Notes: generated by a model from the sequence alone, not told the origin. A stretch of 64,000 nt of DNA from an uncultured Pelagibacteraceae bacterium (GCA_902604355.1 CACKYN010000003.1:1-64000), one strand, 5' to 3'; shown: positions 22,594-35,676, numbered from the stretch's first letter. Translations and numbers: made by a program.

Positions 22594-23676
22594 ATGTCAT
22601 TTAATACATTTGGAAAGCTATTTCGTTTCTCTACATGGGGTGAATCTCATGGTCCTGCTATTGGCTGTATCGTTGATGGATGCCCACCAAATATTAATTT
22701 AAATGAAAAAGATATACAAAAAGAACTGGATAAGAGAAAACCAGGACAATCAAAATTTACAACACAAAGAAAAGAGGAGGATAAAGTTCAAATATTATCT
22801 GGAATTTTTGAAGGTAGAACTACTGGTACACCAATATCCTTAATTATTTATAATAAAGATATGAGATCTAAGGATTATGGAAAAATTAAGGATAAATTTA
22901 GACCTGGACACGCTGACTTTACTTACTTCAAAAAATATGGGATTAGAGACTATAGAGGTGGTGGAAGATCATCTGCAAGAGAAACTGCATCAAGAGTCGC
23001 GGCTGGTGCAATAGCTAAGTTGGTCTTACAAAATAAATTAGGTAAAAAATTCAAAGTTGTTGGTGCAGTTACACAATTAGGTATATTGGGGTGCGATACT
23101 AAGAAATGGAATGATAAAATAATTTCAAAAAATCCATTTTTTTGTCCCGACAAATCGATGATCAAACTTTGGGAAAAATATTTATTAGGAGTAAGAAAAT
23201 CTGGATCATCATGTGGTGCAGTGATTGAAATAAGAGCGAGAGGAATTCCGGTAGGATTGGGCGCACCTATTTACTCAAAACTAGACTCTGATATAGCATC
23301 TAGTTTCATGAGTATTAATGCTGTTAAAGGAGTTAATATTGGTGCAGGGATGAACTCTGCTCAACTAAGTGGTGAACAAAACTCAGACGAAATTTCACAA
23401 AAAGGTCAAAAATTAAAATTTAATTCAAATAATGCGGGTGGAATATTGGGTGGTATATCAACTGGACAAGAAATTATTGCTTCATTTGCTGTAAAACCAA
23501 CATCTTCAATTTTAACAACTAGAAATACTGTCGATAAATTTGGAAAAAATACAACAATATCTGTTACAGGAAGGCATGATCCATGTGTTGGAATAAGAGC
23601 TGTACCTGTTGGTGAGGCAATGATGAATTGTGTTTTATTAGATCACTATCTAATGAATAAGGCTCAGTGTCAGTAG
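22594..23676 (+). CDS. aroC: Chorismate synthase
   Basis: [41 protein letters not shown]. Confidence 0.97.
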   Translation: MSFNTFGKLFRFSTWGESHGPAIGCIVDGCPPNINLNEKDIQKELDKRKPGQSKFTTQRKEEDKVQILSGIFEGRTTGTPISLIIYNKDMRSKDYGKIKDKFRPGHADFTYFKKYGIRDYRGGGRSSARETASRVAAGAIAKLVLQNKLGKKFKVVGAVTQLGILGCDTKKWNDKIISKNPFFCPDKSMIKLWEKYLLGVRKSGSSCGAVIEIRARGIPVGLGAPIYSKLDSDIASSFMSINAVKGVNIGAGMNSAQLSGEQNSDEISQKGQKLKFNSNNAGGILGGISTGQEIIASFAVKPTSSILTTRNTVDKFGKNTTISVTGRHDPCVGIRAVPVGEAMMNCVLLDHYLMNKAQCQ

Positions 23677-23681
23677 AACAA

Positions 23682-25598
23682 CTAATTTTTTACAACTTTG
23701 ATAGAATTTTTGTTAAATAAAATATCTAAAATTTTCTTGGAAATTTGAGAAGCATTTAGTCCAGCAATTTCATACATCTTGTTGGGGGTATCGTGTTCAA
23801 TAAACTTATCTGGTAAATGCATTGATCTAAACTTTAAACCTTTGTCAAATATCCCTTTCTCAGCTAGTAAGTTTTTTACATGCGAACCAAATCCTCCAAT
23901 TGAACCCTCTTCAATAGAGAGTAAAATTTCATGCTCTCTAGCACATTTCATTATTAATTCTTCATCTAAGGGTTTAGCAAATCTTGCATCAACAATAGTA
24001 GTCGAAACTCCTTTTTGTTTTAAATGTTCCGATGCTAGCTTGCATTCTTCAAGTCTTGTTCCTAAGCTTAAAAGGCATACTTGACTTCCATTTTGAATTA
24101 TTCTTCCTTTCCCAATTTCAATTTTTTCTTCTATTGATGGAAGTTCAACTCCAACGCCTACTCCTCTTGGGTATCTGATTGCACTTGGTCTATCGTTAAT
24201 ATCTACTGAAGTATTTATCATTTTAACCAGTTCAGCTTCGTCACTTGCAGCCATTACAATAAAATTTGGTAAAGTTGATAAATAAGTAATATCAAATGAA
24301 CCAGCGTGTGTTGATCCATCAGCCCCAACTAATCCAGCTCTGTCAATTGCAAATCTTACTGGTAAACTTTGAATAGCTACATCATGAACAACTTGATCGT
24401 AAGCTCTTTGTAAAAACGTTGAGTAAATTGCAGCATAGGGCTTGTATCCTTCTGTTGCCATACCAGCGGCAAATGTTACGGCATGCTGCTCAGCTATGCC
24501 AACATCAAACATTCTATTTGGAAACTCTTTGCCAAATATATCCATTCCTGTTCCACCAGGCATTGCTGCTGTTATTCCAACTATTTTACTATCTTTTTTT
24601 GCATGCTTTACAAGAGTATTAGCAAATACTTTTGTATAGGATGGTAAATTAGATCCACTTTTATTCTGTTCTCCCGTGTCTACATTGAATTTCGAAACTC
24701 CATGATAATGATCTTTGGCTTTTTCTGCGTAACTATACCCTTTACCTTTTTGTGTTTTAATATGTATCATGATAGGACCTTCATGATTTGAGTCTTTTGC
24801 ATTTTTTAAAATTGGAATTAAAGTTGATAAATCATGTCCATCAATTGGTCCCACATAATAAAAACCTAATGAATTAAACATAGTACCACCGGTAAATGCA
24901 GATCTTAAAAAATCCTCTGCTTTTCCTGCCTTCGCACTAAACCTCTTTGAAAATGCAGAAGTAACTAATTTAACAGTCTCTCTAAAGCTAAAATATATTT
25001 TTCCAGTCAATAATTTTGCAAGATACGTCCTCATTGCTCCAACAGGTTTTGCGATTGACATATCGTTGTCATTTAAAATAACGATCATTTTTGTTTTTGA
25101 AGCACCTGCATTATTCATTGCCTCATAAGCCATACCAGCACTCATCGCACCGTCTCCTATTACTGCAATTACATTTGAAGATTTATTCTCTAATTTATTT
25201 GCCTCGGCTATACCTAGTGCAGAAGAAATTGATGTTGAACTGTGAGCAGCGCCAAAAGGATCATATTCACTTTCAGTTCTTTTTGTAAAACCTGATAATC
25301 CATTACCTTGTCTTAATGTTCTAATTTTATCTTTTCTTCCTGTTAAAATTTTGTGTGGATAAGATTGATGTCCTACATCCCAAATTAATTTATCATTCGG
25401 TGTATCAAATACATAATGAAGTGCCACAGTTAGTTCTACAACACCTAAACCTGCTCCTAGATGACCACCTGTTTGAGATACAGCATCTATCATTTCATTT
25501 CTAACTTCATTTGCAACTTTTGGTAAATCCTTTTCAGAAATTTTCCTTAAATCAGATGGGAAATTTATATCTTTTAAAAATGTACTTTTGTGTATCAT
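23682..25598 (-). CDS. dxs: 1-deoxy-D-xylulose-5-phosphate synthase
   Basis: [33 protein letters not shown]. Confidence 0.97.
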   Translation of the reverse strand: MIHKSTFLKDINFPSDLRKISEKDLPKVANEVRNEMIDAVSQTGGHLGAGLGVVELTVALHYVFDTPNDKLIWDVGHQSYPHKILTGRKDKIRTLRQGNGLSGFTKRTESEYDPFGAAHSSTSISSALGIAEANKLENKSSNVIAVIGDGAMSAGMAYEAMNNAGASKTKMIVILNDNDMSIAKPVGAMRTYLAKLLTGKIYFSFRETVKLVTSAFSKRFSAKAGKAEDFLRSAFTGGTMFNSLGFYYVGPIDGHDLSTLIPILKNAKDSNHEGPIMIHIKTQKGKGYSYAEKAKDHYHGVSKFNVDTGEQNKSGSNLPSYTKVFANTLVKHAKKDSKIVGITAAMPGGTGMDIFGKEFPNRMFDVGIAEQHAVTFAAGMATEGYKPYAAIYSTFLQRAYDQVVHDVAIQSLPVRFAIDRAGLVGADGSTHAGSFDITYLSTLPNFIVMAASDEAELVKMINTSVDINDRPSAIRYPRGVGVGVELPSIEEKIEIGKGRIIQNGSQVCLLSLGTRLEECKLASEHLKQKGVSTTIVDARFAKPLDEELIMKCAREHEILLSIEEGSIGGFGSHVKNLLAEKGIFDKGLKFRSMHLPDKFIEHDTPNKMYEIAGLNASQISKKILDILFNKNSIKVVKN

Positions 25599-26467
25599 CT
25601 ATCTCTGTTTAAAATATATTCCAAAGTTTGTTTTATTTTTTTTGAATTAGAGCTGTATTTTTGCAATTTTTTATTAGTATTTATAATTAAACTATTACAA
25701 TATTTAACTGCATTATTATAACCAAGTAAACTAATAAGTGTTGCTTTACCTTTTTTTTGATCTTTTCCTGTTTTTTTGCCAGCAATTTTTGAATTTCCCT
25801 TATGGTCAATTAGGTCGTCAGAAATTTGAAATAATAAGCCTATATCAGATCCAATATTTTCAAAAAACCTAATCTCTAAATTTTTTTTATTTTTTATTAT
25901 TGCTGGGGCTGCACAACAAAAACTAAATAACATTCCCGTTTTCTTAATTTCCATATCAATAATCTTATTCCTTGATACTTTTTTTTTCTCATAATTCAAA
26001 TCTAGGTATTGACCACCCGCTATTCCAAGATGTCCTGAGCATTCAGATAATTTTTTTATTAAGTTAACTTTAGTCTTTTCAGATAAATCTAAATTTTTGT
26101 TTGCTAAAATTTCAAATGCCATTATCAAAAGTGAATTACCGGCTAGCACCGCTGTAGACTCTCCATATTTTATGTGCGTTGATGCTTTTCCCCGCCTAAT
26201 TTTATCATTATCCATACAAGGTAAATCATCATGTATTAGAGAATAAGCGTGTATACATTCTACTGCTGCACCAATCTGTATTAAAGTTTTATATTTAATT
26301 GAAAATAAAGAACCAAAGTCTATTAGTATTTTTGATCTAATTTTCTTTCCTCCAGGAAATAAACCATATTTCATTGCGTTGATAAGATGAGAGCTATTCT
26401 GATTATTAATAAATTTTTTTAAAAAATAATTTGTATCTTTTACAATTTTATTAACTTCATTTTTCAT
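25595..26467 (-). CDS. ispA: Farnesyl/geranyl diphosphate synthase
   Basis: [18 protein letters not shown]; between dxs and xseB. Confidence 0.92.
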   Translation of the reverse strand: MKNEVNKIVKDTNYFLKKFINNQNSSHLINAMKYGLFPGGKKIRSKILIDFGSLFSIKYKTLIQIGAAVECIHAYSLIHDDLPCMDNDKIRRGKASTHIKYGESTAVLAGNSLLIMAFEILANKNLDLSEKTKVNLIKKLSECSGHLGIAGGQYLDLNYEKKKVSRNKIIDMEIKKTGMLFSFCCAAPAIIKNKKNLEIRFFENIGSDIGLLFQISDDLIDHKGNSKIAGKKTGKDQKKGKATLISLLGYNNAVKYCNSLIINTNKKLQKYSSNSKKIKQTLEYILNRDR

Positions 26468-26699
26468 TTTTTTTTACAATTTCCTTGATTTTATTATTAG
26501 TAGTTTCACTTATAGATTTGAGTTTTTTTTGAAATTTTTTTTCAATAAGATTATTTAATTTTAATAACTCTTGATAACTATCAACAGAATTATTTAAATT
26601 TTTTTCATTCTCTAATGACTCAATTATACTATTTGCTTTTTCAGTAAGCTCCTCTAAAGAGCTGTGTTGATAATCAAGTGGTAAATTTTTTTCTTTCAT
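26457..26699 (-). CDS. xseB: Exodeoxyribonuclease VII small subunit
   Basis: Short coiled-coil ORF in conserved xseB-ispA-dxs context. Confidence 0.75.
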   Translation of the reverse strand: MKEKNLPLDYQHSSLEELTEKANSIIESLENEKNLNNSVDSYQELLKLNNLIEKKFQKKLKSISETTNNKIKEIVKKNEK

Positions 26700-26716
26700 A
26701 TATTAATAATTATTAC

Positions 26717-27649
26717 ATGAAATCTAATCAATCAAATATCAAAAAAGCAAAAAAATATTTAGACAGTAACGAATGTATAGCAGTACCAACAGAAACAGTT
26801 TATGGATTAGCTGGGAATGCTTATTCTGATTTCTCTGTAAAAAAAATATACAAATTAAAGAAAAGACCCTCTAACAACCCTTTAATTGTTCACTACTATA
26901 ATCTCAAAGCTCTCGAACGCGATTGTATAATTAATGAGGATTTTAAAAAACTGTATAATAAATTTTCACCTGGTCCAATAACATATATTTTAAAATTAAA
27001 AAAAAATTCAAAAATATCAAAATTTGTAACCAATAATAAAAATACAGTTGCTATTAGATTTCCCAAACATCAACTGCTGCGAAGATTACTTAAAGTTTTA
27101 AGTTATCCGTTAGCTGCGCCAAGTGCAAATATTTCCTCAAAACTAAGCTCAGTACAGCCTTCGGATGTAAAAGAAGAATTTGGAAGAAAATTAAAATACA
27201 TACTTAAAGGGGGAAGATGTTCAATTGGAGTAGAGTCTACAATTATTAACCTTGCAGATAATCCATCAATATTAAGACTTGGAGGTTTAAGTGTTTCAAA
27301 AATTAAAAAAATAATAAAAAAACAAATATTAATTAAGAATAAATCTAAGAACAAGATTTCACCAGGTCTGTTTTCTCTTCATTATTCGCCTGGAATACCT
27401 TTAAGGATGAATGTAAAAAAACCAAATGAAGGAGAAGCATTTGTATTGATAAAAAAAAGAAAAAAAAATTCCAAAAATTATTTCTTTCTTAGTAAAAATA
27501 ATAATTTGATCAAAGCCGCGAGAAATTTATATCCTCTCATAAGAAAAATCAAAAATAAAGGATACAAAAAAATTGCTGTTGAAAAAATTCCTAATATTGG
27601 GATAGGACAAACAATTAATGATCGACTAGAGAGAGCGTCAAAATATTAA
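26717..27649 (+). CDS. Threonylcarbamoyl-AMP synthase (Sua5/TsaC family)
   Basis: CIAVPTETVYGLAGNAY, KKRPSNNPLIVH, C-terminal Sua5 domain; start at 26717 preferred. Confidence 0.9.
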   Translation: MKSNQSNIKKAKKYLDSNECIAVPTETVYGLAGNAYSDFSVKKIYKLKKRPSNNPLIVHYYNLKALERDCIINEDFKKLYNKFSPGPITYILKLKKNSKISKFVTNNKNTVAIRFPKHQLLRRLLKVLSYPLAAPSANISSKLSSVQPSDVKEEFGRKLKYILKGGRCSIGVESTIINLADNPSILRLGGLSVSKIKKIIKKQILIKNKSKNKISPGLFSLHYSPGIPLRMNVKKPNEGEAFVLIKKRKKNSKNYFFLSKNNNLIKAARNLYPLIRKIKNKGYKKIAVEKIPNIGIGQTINDRLERASKY

Positions 27650-28378
27650 ATGACAAATTCAATTGAAGTAATAAATCTCTCAAAAAAGTATAAATCAAAG
27701 AATGCTGTCAGTAATATAAATTTTAAAATTGGTGAAAATGAAATTGTAGGCTTATTGGGTCCTAATGGATGTGGAAAGACAACCACCATTGGAATGATAT
27801 TAGGTTTATTAAAACCTTCTAATGGTGAAGTTTTAATTAATGGAAAAAATATTGAAACAAATAAAATATCTCTTCTACATAGAATGAATTTTATATCCCC
27901 TTATATAGAGCTACCTAAAAAATTGAAAGTTAAACAAAATTTAATTGTTTATGGAAAATTATATAACATTCACGATTTAGAAAATCGAATTAATTATCTT
28001 TCAGAGAAACTTAGACTATCTGATCTTTTAAATAAAATAACAGGTGAACTTTCATCTGGGCAAAAAAATAGAGTCAGTTTGGCAAAAGCATTAATAAATG
28101 ATCCTACAGTACTGCTACTAGATGAGCCAACAGCTTCATTGGATCCTGAAACAGGAGATTTTGTAAGAACATTTTTGGAAAATTACAAAAAAGAAAAAAA
28201 AATTTCAGTTTTACTTGCTTCACATAATATGGATGAAGTTAAAAGATTGTGTGATACTGTTTTAATGATGAAAGATGGAATTATTGTAGATAGAGGAACG
28301 CCTAATGATTTAATATTTAAACATGGTAGAAAAAATTTAGAAGAAGTGTTTTTGGAAATAGCAAGAAATAAAAGATGA
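27650..28378 (+). CDS. ABC transporter ATP-binding protein
   Basis: Walker A GPNGCGKTT, LSSGQKNRVSLAKAL, LLLDEPTASLDPE. Confidence 0.93.
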   Translation: MTNSIEVINLSKKYKSKNAVSNINFKIGENEIVGLLGPNGCGKTTTIGMILGLLKPSNGEVLINGKNIETNKISLLHRMNFISPYIELPKKLKVKQNLIVYGKLYNIHDLENRINYLSEKLRLSDLLNKITGELSSGQKNRVSLAKALINDPTVLLLDEPTASLDPETGDFVRTFLENYKKEKKISVLLASHNMDEVKRLCDTVLMMKDGIIVDRGTPNDLIFKHGRKNLEEVFLEIARNKR

Positions 28379-29166
28379 ATTTTACAAGAATATATGGACT
28401 TTTTCTAAGACATTTTTACTTAATCACTAGATCATTTCCAAGAATTCTTGACTTAATATATTGGCCCTCAATTCAAATAACTTTATGGGGATTTATTTCA
28501 AATTTTTTTGCAGAGCATAGCACTTACTATAGTGGTGCTGTCGGTGTAATTCTATCATGTGCAATTCTCTACGATTTTTTATTTAGAACAAGTATTGGTT
28601 TCAACATGTTATTTTTAGAGGAAATATGGAGTAGAAATTTTACTAACCTTTTCATTGCTCCTATGAAAATTAGTGAAATTATTATTTCTTTAGTCGTTAC
28701 AGCTTTAATAAGAGCTTTGATAGGACTGGTCCCAGCTATATTGCTCACTTCTCCTTTGTTTGGAATTTCTTTATTGGAATTAGGAATGCCTTTGGCTTTT
28801 CTTTTTTTAAGTCTATATATTTTTGGGATTACTCTTGGCTTATTTGTATCTGCTGGATTGCTTCGATTTGGACCCTCATTTGAAAACATAGCATGGTCTA
28901 CAATGTTTTTGCTAGCTCCGTTTGGTTGCATTTATTACCCTGTTGAAATTTTACCAGGAGTCTTTCAATCTATTGCTTATGCTCTACCACTCGTTTACAT
29001 ATTTGAAGAGACAAGAAATATTTTAGTAAATAGTCAGGTAAATTATGAAAATATCTTTAATGCCCTTTATCTTAATATTTTTTATATAATTCTTGCAATA
29101 TCAATTTTTTATTACTCGTTTGATAAAGCTCGTGACAAAGGAACTTTAATTAATATAGGAGAATAA
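28375..29166 (+). CDS. ABC-2 type transporter permease
   Basis: Multi-TM protein overlapping the ATPase gene by 4 nt. Confidence 0.88.
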   Translation: MNFTRIYGLFLRHFYLITRSFPRILDLIYWPSIQITLWGFISNFFAEHSTYYSGAVGVILSCAILYDFLFRTSIGFNMLFLEEIWSRNFTNLFIAPMKISEIIISLVVTALIRALIGLVPAILLTSPLFGISLLELGMPLAFLFLSLYIFGITLGLFVSAGLLRFGPSFENIAWSTMFLLAPFGCIYYPVEILPGVFQSIAYALPLVYIFEETRNILVNSQVNYENIFNALYLNIFYIILAISIFYYSFDKARDKGTLINIGE

Positions 29167-29167
29167 T

Positions 29168-29244
29168 TGGTGCGCCTGCTAGGAGTCGAACCCAGAACCT
29201 CCTGATCCGAAGTCAGGCGCTCTATCCAGTTGAGCTACAAGCGC
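29168..29244 (-). tRNA. tRNA-Arg, anticodon TCG
   Basis: Minus strand GCGCTTG...CCTGA-CTTCGGA-TCAGG...CAGGCGC-ACCA; encoded CCA. Confidence 0.95.
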
Positions 29245-29267
29245 ATATAGTATTAATATTATATTTT

Positions 29268-30248
29268 ATGGAAAAAAACATTAATTTTATTGTTCAACAA
29301 GAGGAAAATAATTCAAGAGTTGATATTTTGATAAACCAAAGAGAAAAGTTAATTAGTAGAACTAGAATCAAAAATTTAATATTAAAAAACAAACTCAAAT
29401 TAAACAATATCATCACAAATAATCCTTCTAAAAAAGTTAATACTGGAGATCAGGTTGTTCTAGAAATTCCAAAACCGAAGTCATTATCATTAAAACCATT
29501 TGATTACAAATTAGACATTGTACATGAGGATGAAGACTTAATGGTTATCAACAAGCCAGCTGGTATAATTATGCACCCTGGAGCAGGCAACTATGATCAA
29601 ACAATAGTTAATGCTTTAATGCATTATGATAAAGATTCTTTATCTAATATCGGTGATGAATTAAGACCAGGGATTATTCATCGAATTGATAAAAATACTT
29701 CAGGATTAGTAGTAATTGCTAAAAACAATCAAGCCCATGAAAATTTATCAAAGCAATTTAGCGAACATACTATTCTAAGGGAGTACCAGCTACTAATATG
29801 GGGAAAATTAAGACCATCAAAAGGACAAATAGTTACTTTCCTGACTCGTAGTTCAAGAAATAGGCAGCTAATGGAAGTCAGTCGCTCAAAGGGAAAGAAA
29901 GCAATTACCAATTATAAAACTCTTGAAATTTTTGAAAATAATAAGATACCCACATTAAGTCTAGTAGAGTGCAAACTAGAAACAGGTCGTACTCATCAAA
30001 TTAGAGTCCATATGAACTATAAAGGAAACAGTATATTGGGTGATGATAAATATAAAAAAAAATATAAAAAACTAAAAAATATAGACTTGGAAGTTCAAAA
30101 TTTGATATCTAACTTAACTAGACAATTTTTACACGCTAAAACTATTGGTTTCATGCATCCAAAAAATAATAAAAAAATGTATTTTTCCTCAAATTTGCCA
30201 TATGAGCTAAATATTATTTTAGAAATGCTTAGAAACACTAATAAATAA
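29268..30248 (+). CDS. RluA-family pseudouridine synthase (RluD-like)
   Basis: NKPAGIIMHPG, GIIHRIDKNTSGLVVIAKN. Confidence 0.93.
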   Translation: MEKNINFIVQQEENNSRVDILINQREKLISRTRIKNLILKNKLKLNNIITNNPSKKVNTGDQVVLEIPKPKSLSLKPFDYKLDIVHEDEDLMVINKPAGIIMHPGAGNYDQTIVNALMHYDKDSLSNIGDELRPGIIHRIDKNTSGLVVIAKNNQAHENLSKQFSEHTILREYQLLIWGKLRPSKGQIVTFLTRSSRNRQLMEVSRSKGKKAITNYKTLEIFENNKIPTLSLVECKLETGRTHQIRVHMNYKGNSILGDDKYKKKYKKLKNIDLEVQNLISNLTRQFLHAKTIGFMHPKNNKKMYFSSNLPYELNIILEMLRNTNK

Positions 30249-30289
30249 AACATTGAAAATTATTTTAAATTAATTAAATAAATCCTGCT

Positions 30290-31183
30290 ATGAATACTTC
30301 AGTAAGTAATAATTTACCCACCCTATCTAATGAAGGGGGTTTGTCGGCATACTTAGATCAAATCAAAAAATTTCCAATGCTTGCTGCAGAGGAAGAGTAT
30401 ATGTTAGCCAAAAATTGGAAGACTACAGGCAACATTAAGTCTGCTGAAAAATTAGTTACGAGCCATCTTAGATTGGTTGCTAAAATTGCAATGGGTTATA
30501 AAGGCTATGGTCTACCAGTTAATGAAATGATTTCGGAAGGCAATGTAGGTTTAATGCAGGCTGTTAAAAAATTTGAACCTGAAAAAGGTTTTAGATTAGC
30601 GACATATGCTATGTGGTGGATTAAAGCTTCAATTCAAGAGTATATTTTAAGATCTTGGAGTCTTGTAAAAATTGGAACTACAACAGCCCAAAAAAAATTA
30701 TTCTTTAATTTAAAAAAGATTAAAAATCAAATTGCTCCACAAGCAGAGGGAGATTTAAGAAATGAGCATGTTGATCATATTGCTAACAAGCTTGATGTAA
30801 GTAAAGAGGAAGTTGTATCAATGAACAGAAGATTATCAGGTAAAGAGTTTTCTCTAAATGCTCAAGTTGGTGAAGATGGAGAAGAGTGGCAAGACTGGTT
30901 GGTTGATAAAGAATTAGATCACGACCTAAAGTATGCTCATCATGAGGAAATGGAGCAAAGAAAAGATTTATTAAAAGATTCTATTAAAGTCCTAAATGAT
31001 AGAGAAAGAGAAATTTTATACTCAAGAAGATTAAATGATAATCCAACAACTTTGGAAGATTTAAGTCAAAAGTATAAAATTAGCAGAGAAAGAGTAAGAC
31101 AAATTGAAAATAAAGCATTCGAAAAACTTCAAAAGCATATGCTTATTTTAGCAAAATCAAAAAATTTATTGCCAGCCAATTAA
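30290..31183 (+). CDS. rpoH: RNA polymerase sigma-32 factor
   Basis: [41 protein letters not shown]. Confidence 0.96.
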   Translation: MNTSVSNNLPTLSNEGGLSAYLDQIKKFPMLAAEEEYMLAKNWKTTGNIKSAEKLVTSHLRLVAKIAMGYKGYGLPVNEMISEGNVGLMQAVKKFEPEKGFRLATYAMWWIKASIQEYILRSWSLVKIGTTTAQKKLFFNLKKIKNQIAPQAEGDLRNEHVDHIANKLDVSKEEVVSMNRRLSGKEFSLNAQVGEDGEEWQDWLVDKELDHDLKYAHHEEMEQRKDLLKDSIKVLNDREREILYSRRLNDNPTTLEDLSQKYKISRERVRQIENKAFEKLQKHMLILAKSKNLLPAN

Positions 31184-32472
31184 ATATCAAACGGATTTTC
31201 AATTAATATCGTATCTTCTCTCTCTGGACTTGTAGATATACTTGAAATTTTTGCACCTATAAAATCTTCAATTGCAAAAATATATTTTTTTGCATTTTCT
31301 GGTAAAGCATTCATATTTTTTATACCACTTGTTGAAGCTTTCCATCCTGGAAAAATTTTAAATATTGGCTTTATTTTTAATTGATCCTCGACAGCTGCTG
31401 GCAAATAATCAATTTTTTTTCCATCTAGCTCATAATGTATACACATTTTAATTTCATCCAATTCATCTAATACGTCTAATTTAGTAAGTGCAATTCCATC
31501 AATCCCAGAAATTTTAATAGTTTGCCTAACTAAAACACCATCGAACCAACCACATCTTCTTTTTCTACTAGTTACAGTTCCAAATTCTTTCCCTCTAACA
31601 CCCAATAATTCTCCAATATTATCTTTCAACTCAGTTGGAAAAGGTCCTTCTCCAACACGAGTGGTATATGCCTTTGTTATTCCTAAGACATAATTAATTG
31701 AATTTGGTCCACAACCAGTACCTGTTGCAGCACTTGAGGCTACTGTATTAGAAGATGTAACATAGGGATAAGTACCATGATCTACATCTAATAAAATTCC
31801 TTGGGCTCCTTCAAATAAAATTTTCTTTTTTTGTTTTTTAAATTGATCAATTTTATGCCATACAGGTTGTGAAAATTGTAATATTTTTGGCGCAATTTTT
31901 AATAATTCATCCTTCAATTTTTCTTTCTCAAAAATTTTTTTTCCTAAGCCTTTTCTTATAGCATTGTGATGAATCAAAACTGACTCTAACCGGTGGTCTA
32001 AATTTTGTTCAGACCTTAAATCCATTACTCTTATGGATCTTCTACCAACTTTATCCTCGTAAGCAGGTCCAATTCCTCTTCTTGTAGTACCAATTTTTCC
32101 TTTTCCCGCTGCGTCTTCTCTTATTTCATCCATTTCTCTATGAAATGGTAAAATTAAATTTGCAGATTCTGAGATAATAAAATTATCAACATTTACATCT
32201 ACTCCTTTTAATTTGATTTCCTCTACCTCTTCAAGTAGTGCCCAAGGATCAACTACCACCCCATTACCAATTATTGAAATCTTGTTTCTTCTCACTATTC
32301 CTGAGGGAAGTAATCTTAATTTATAAGTTACACCATCAATAACTAGAGTATGACCGGCATTATGTCCTCCTTGGAATCTTATCACAACATCAGCCTGTTC
32401 AGATAACCAGTCAACTATCTTCCCTTTTCCCTCATCTCCCCATTGAGACCCAACAACAACTACATTTTTCAT
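31180..32472 (-). CDS. purA: Adenylosuccinate synthetase
   Basis: [33 protein letters not shown]. Confidence 0.97.
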   Translation of the reverse strand: MKNVVVVGSQWGDEGKGKIVDWLSEQADVVIRFQGGHNAGHTLVIDGVTYKLRLLPSGIVRRNKISIIGNGVVVDPWALLEEVEEIKLKGVDVNVDNFIISESANLILPFHREMDEIREDAAGKGKIGTTRRGIGPAYEDKVGRRSIRVMDLRSEQNLDHRLESVLIHHNAIRKGLGKKIFEKEKLKDELLKIAPKILQFSQPVWHKIDQFKKQKKKILFEGAQGILLDVDHGTYPYVTSSNTVASSAATGTGCGPNSINYVLGITKAYTTRVGEGPFPTELKDNIGELLGVRGKEFGTVTSRKRRCGWFDGVLVRQTIKISGIDGIALTKLDVLDELDEIKMCIHYELDGKKIDYLPAAVEDQLKIKPIFKIFPGWKASTSGIKNMNALPENAKKYIFAIEDFIGAKISSISTSPEREDTILIENPFDI

Positions 32473-33284
32473 TATTTAAATTTTTTGTTTATCCTCATAG
32501 AGTTTAAATGATTTATAGGACCATGACCCTTGCCATAATTAGGATTAGATTTAATGGCCAAATTTACAAACTTAATTCCAAGCTCACAAGACTTCTTTAC
32601 TGTTTTTCCACATGATAAAAATGTTGCCACGGCACTGGATAAAGTACAACCAGTCCCATGAGTATTTTTTGTTTTAATTCTTTTGCTATTAAAAATTTCA
32701 ATATCTTTATTATTTACATACATATTATGAACTAATTTTCCTTTTAAATGTCCGCCTTTAATAAGAACATTTTTAGCTCCTAATTTTATTAACTTTTGTG
32801 CAGCAAAAATCATGTCCTGTTTGGTTTTTATTTTTAAGTTAGTTAAAATTTCTGCTTCAGGAATATTTGGAGTTATTATTAATACTCTCTTTATCAAAGC
32901 TGATTTGAGTAAATTGATTGCTTTACTATTAATTAATTTTGCTCCTCCTTTTGCAACCATAACTGGATCTAAAACAATATTTCTTACATTAATTTGATCT
33001 AAAGATTTGATAACTGATCTTATTACCTTTGTTGAATGTAACATTCCAATCTTTATAGCATCTGGTCTAATATCATTTGAGGTAAACATAATTTGATTAT
33101 AAATTTCCTTTGGATTGATTGGAACAATTGATTTAACTCCAGTGGTATTTTGAATTGTCACTGCTGTAATTGTGGTCATTGCGTATGACCCTAGCGCTGT
33201 TGCAGTTTTTATATCTGCCTGTATTCCTGCGCCACCAGAAGAGTCAGATCCTGCAATAATTAATACTTTGGATTGTGGTTTCAA
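32472..33284 (-). CDS. thiD: Hydroxymethylpyrimidine (phosphate) kinase
   Basis: [40 protein letters not shown]. Confidence 0.95.
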   Translation of the reverse strand: MKPQSKVLIIAGSDSSGGAGIQADIKTATALGSYAMTTITAVTIQNTTGVKSIVPINPKEIYNQIMFTSNDIRPDAIKIGMLHSTKVIRSVIKSLDQINVRNIVLDPVMVAKGGAKLINSKAINLLKSALIKRVLIITPNIPEAEILTNLKIKTKQDMIFAAQKLIKLGAKNVLIKGGHLKGKLVHNMYVNNKDIEIFNSKRIKTKNTHGTGCTLSSAVATFLSCGKTVKKSCELGIKFVNLAIKSNPNYGKGHGPINHLNSMRINKKFK

Positions 33285-33285
33285 T

Positions 33286-34617
33286 TTATTTGATTTTTCT
33301 TGTAATTATATTTATGCACTTTGCTAAGAGATCTAAATTTTCACTTTCACCCATCACTCTAATCTTTGACTCTGTTCCTGACTTCCTTACTAAGACTCTT
33401 CCATGCCCTTTAATTAATTTTTCAGCAAATTTAACAGATTTTTTTATATCTGGTTTGCTTATTATATTTTTGTCTTTTACGTCTATATTTTTTAATATTT
33501 GTGGGATTTTTTTAAAATTTGAAAAAAATACACTAGCTTTTTTACCTTTTCTCAATGCAAATAAGACTTCTAAGGCAACTAACAAGCCATCACCAGTGGT
33601 AGCGAATTTTCCTAGAATAATATGTCCTGACTGTTCTCCACCTAAGTTAAATTTATTTTTTTGCATTTTTTCTTTAACATACCTGTCACCAACATTTGCC
33701 CTTATAAATTTAATATTAAGAGTCTTTAAATATTTCTCTAAACCATAATTAGACATTAAAGTGCCAACCACTCCTCCTTTTAGCATATTTTTATTTTTCC
33801 ATCTTGAAGCTAGAGCAGCAACAATTTGATCACCATCTATTATATTACTTTTTTCATCACACATTATAATTCGATCAGCATCACCATCCAATGCAATTCC
33901 GATATGAGCATTGTGTTTTTTTACGGCCACTTTAATATTTTTAGGATAAACTGATCCACAGTTTTTATTAATATTTAAGCCATTTGGACACGTCCCAATA
34001 GCTATAACTTTTGCACCCAGTGATTTTAATAATTCAGGACCAGCTTTATATCCTGCTCCATTAGCGCAATCTATCACAATCCTAAGTCCTCTTAAGTTAA
34101 ATTCCTTAGAAAAGTTTTTTTTTAAAATATTAATATAATCTCTTGTTCCCGTTTCTAGTCTTTTAACTCTTCCTAATTTTTTAGGTTCAGATAAATTTTT
34201 TTCAATATTTTGATCTATTAGAAATTCGATTTTTTTTTCTATTTTGTCAGATAATTTCAGTCCATCTGGGCCAAACAATTTTAATCCATTATCGTAATGT
34301 GGATTATGTGATGCGGTTATCATAATCCCCATATTGGCTTTCATGGCTTTAGTAAGCATCGCTAAACCATTTGTTGGTAGTGGGCCTAAAGTATAGACGT
34401 GCATACCAGCTGAAGTTAATCCTGATACCAAGGCTGGTTCGAGCATATAACCTGATAATCTTGTGTCTTTGGCAATTATAGCAACTTGTTTGTTCTTTTT
34501 TTGTGATCTGAAAAAAGTTCCTGATGCGAGGCCGAACTTAAAAAACATATCTCCATTAATATTTTTACTATTTATTGCACCTCTAATTCCATCAGTTCCA
34601 AAATATTTTTTTGACAT
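33286..34617 (-). CDS. glmM: Phosphoglucosamine mutase
   Basis: KYFGTDGIRG, ITASHNPHYDNGLKLFGPDG. Confidence 0.96.
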   Translation of the reverse strand: MSKKYFGTDGIRGAINSKNINGDMFFKFGLASGTFFRSQKKNKQVAIIAKDTRLSGYMLEPALVSGLTSAGMHVYTLGPLPTNGLAMLTKAMKANMGIMITASHNPHYDNGLKLFGPDGLKLSDKIEKKIEFLIDQNIEKNLSEPKKLGRVKRLETGTRDYINILKKNFSKEFNLRGLRIVIDCANGAGYKAGPELLKSLGAKVIAIGTCPNGLNINKNCGSVYPKNIKVAVKKHNAHIGIALDGDADRIIMCDEKSNIIDGDQIVAALASRWKNKNMLKGGVVGTLMSNYGLEKYLKTLNIKFIRANVGDRYVKEKMQKNKFNLGGEQSGHIILGKFATTGDGLLVALEVLFALRKGKKASVFFSNFKKIPQILKNIDVKDKNIISKPDIKKSVKFAEKLIKGHGRVLVRKSGTESKIRVMGESENLDLLAKCINIITRKIK

Positions 34618-35669
34618 TAATTTTTGATCATTTCTTTATAAACTTTAATACCTTGAATAGTTTCATTGACATCGTGCACTCTTAAAATTTGAACTCCTTG
34701 GGTCATCAAATAAATTGAGGATGCTACTGTGCCTCCAATCCTTAATTTACTATCATTTATTTTAGATATATCTTTAATAAACTTTTTTCTTGAGTTTCCC
34801 ACCAGTACAGGAAAACCAAGTGAATGGAAAATAGAAATGTTCTTTAATAAATTCATATTATGTTTCAAATTTTTTCCAAAACCTATTCCAGGATCAATAA
34901 TTATTTTGTTGTGATTTATTCCAATTGATCTTAAAAATTTTAATTTCTTCTCAAAAAAATCATAAATATCCAATAATTCATTTTTGTAAGAGGGATTATT
35001 TTGCATGTTTTCAGGGCGGCCTTGGGAATGCTGTAATACAAATGGAATATTAGTAACCTTTAATACATTTGTAGTTTCTGGGTCATATTCTAAACCTGAA
35101 ACATCATTTATTAATTTTACACCAAAATGAATCCCTTTTTTCATAATATTTGATTTTCTAGTGTCTAAAGATATTGGTAACTTTTTGCTCAATAGTTTTA
35201 AAATTTTATTTATTCTACTCCATTCTAACTTTTCACTTATAGATTTAGATCCTGGCCTTGTAGACTCTCCTCCAATATCAATTAAGTTTGCGCCAGATTT
35301 AAATAAACTTATAGCTTGTTCTATAGCTTGATCTTTTTGATTAAATTTTCCACCATCTGAAAAACTATCAGGTGTCAAATTTAATACTCCTAATAAATTA
35401 GGAAATAAATTAAATTTTAAATTACAAAAACCTTTTTTTTTTGGAGTAATTTTCCTTAAATCAGAATTGATTTTTTTTCTTAACAAGTGAGGTAATTTAT
35501 TAATTTGATTAATAAATATTTTTTTTTTTGATTTTCTTGTAATTATTTCAATTTGATCAAAAGAAATTTCCTTAATACCGTTAAGTGGCAGTGATTTTTT
35601 TTTTTTTACAAGAATTTTCGATTTAGCACCATAATAGAAATTACACACCCTAGTGTAATATCTTATCAT
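34617..35669 (-). CDS. folP: Dihydropteroate synthase
   Basis: LGVLNLTPDSFSDGGKF, IDIGGESTRPGS; N-terminal boundary uncertain. Confidence 0.92.
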   Translation of the reverse strand: MIRYYTRVCNFYYGAKSKILVKKKKSLPLNGIKEISFDQIEIITRKSKKKIFINQINKLPHLLRKKINSDLRKITPKKKGFCNLKFNLFPNLLGVLNLTPDSFSDGGKFNQKDQAIEQAISLFKSGANLIDIGGESTRPGSKSISEKLEWSRINKILKLLSKKLPISLDTRKSNIMKKGIHFGVKLINDVSGLEYDPETTNVLKVTNIPFVLQHSQGRPENMQNNPSYKNELLDIYDFFEKKLKFLRSIGINHNKIIIDPGIGFGKNLKHNMNLLKNISIFHSLGFPVLVGNSRKKFIKDISKINDSKLRIGGTVASSIYLMTQGVQILRVHDVNETIQGIKVYKEMIKN

Positions 35670-35676
35670 CTATTAG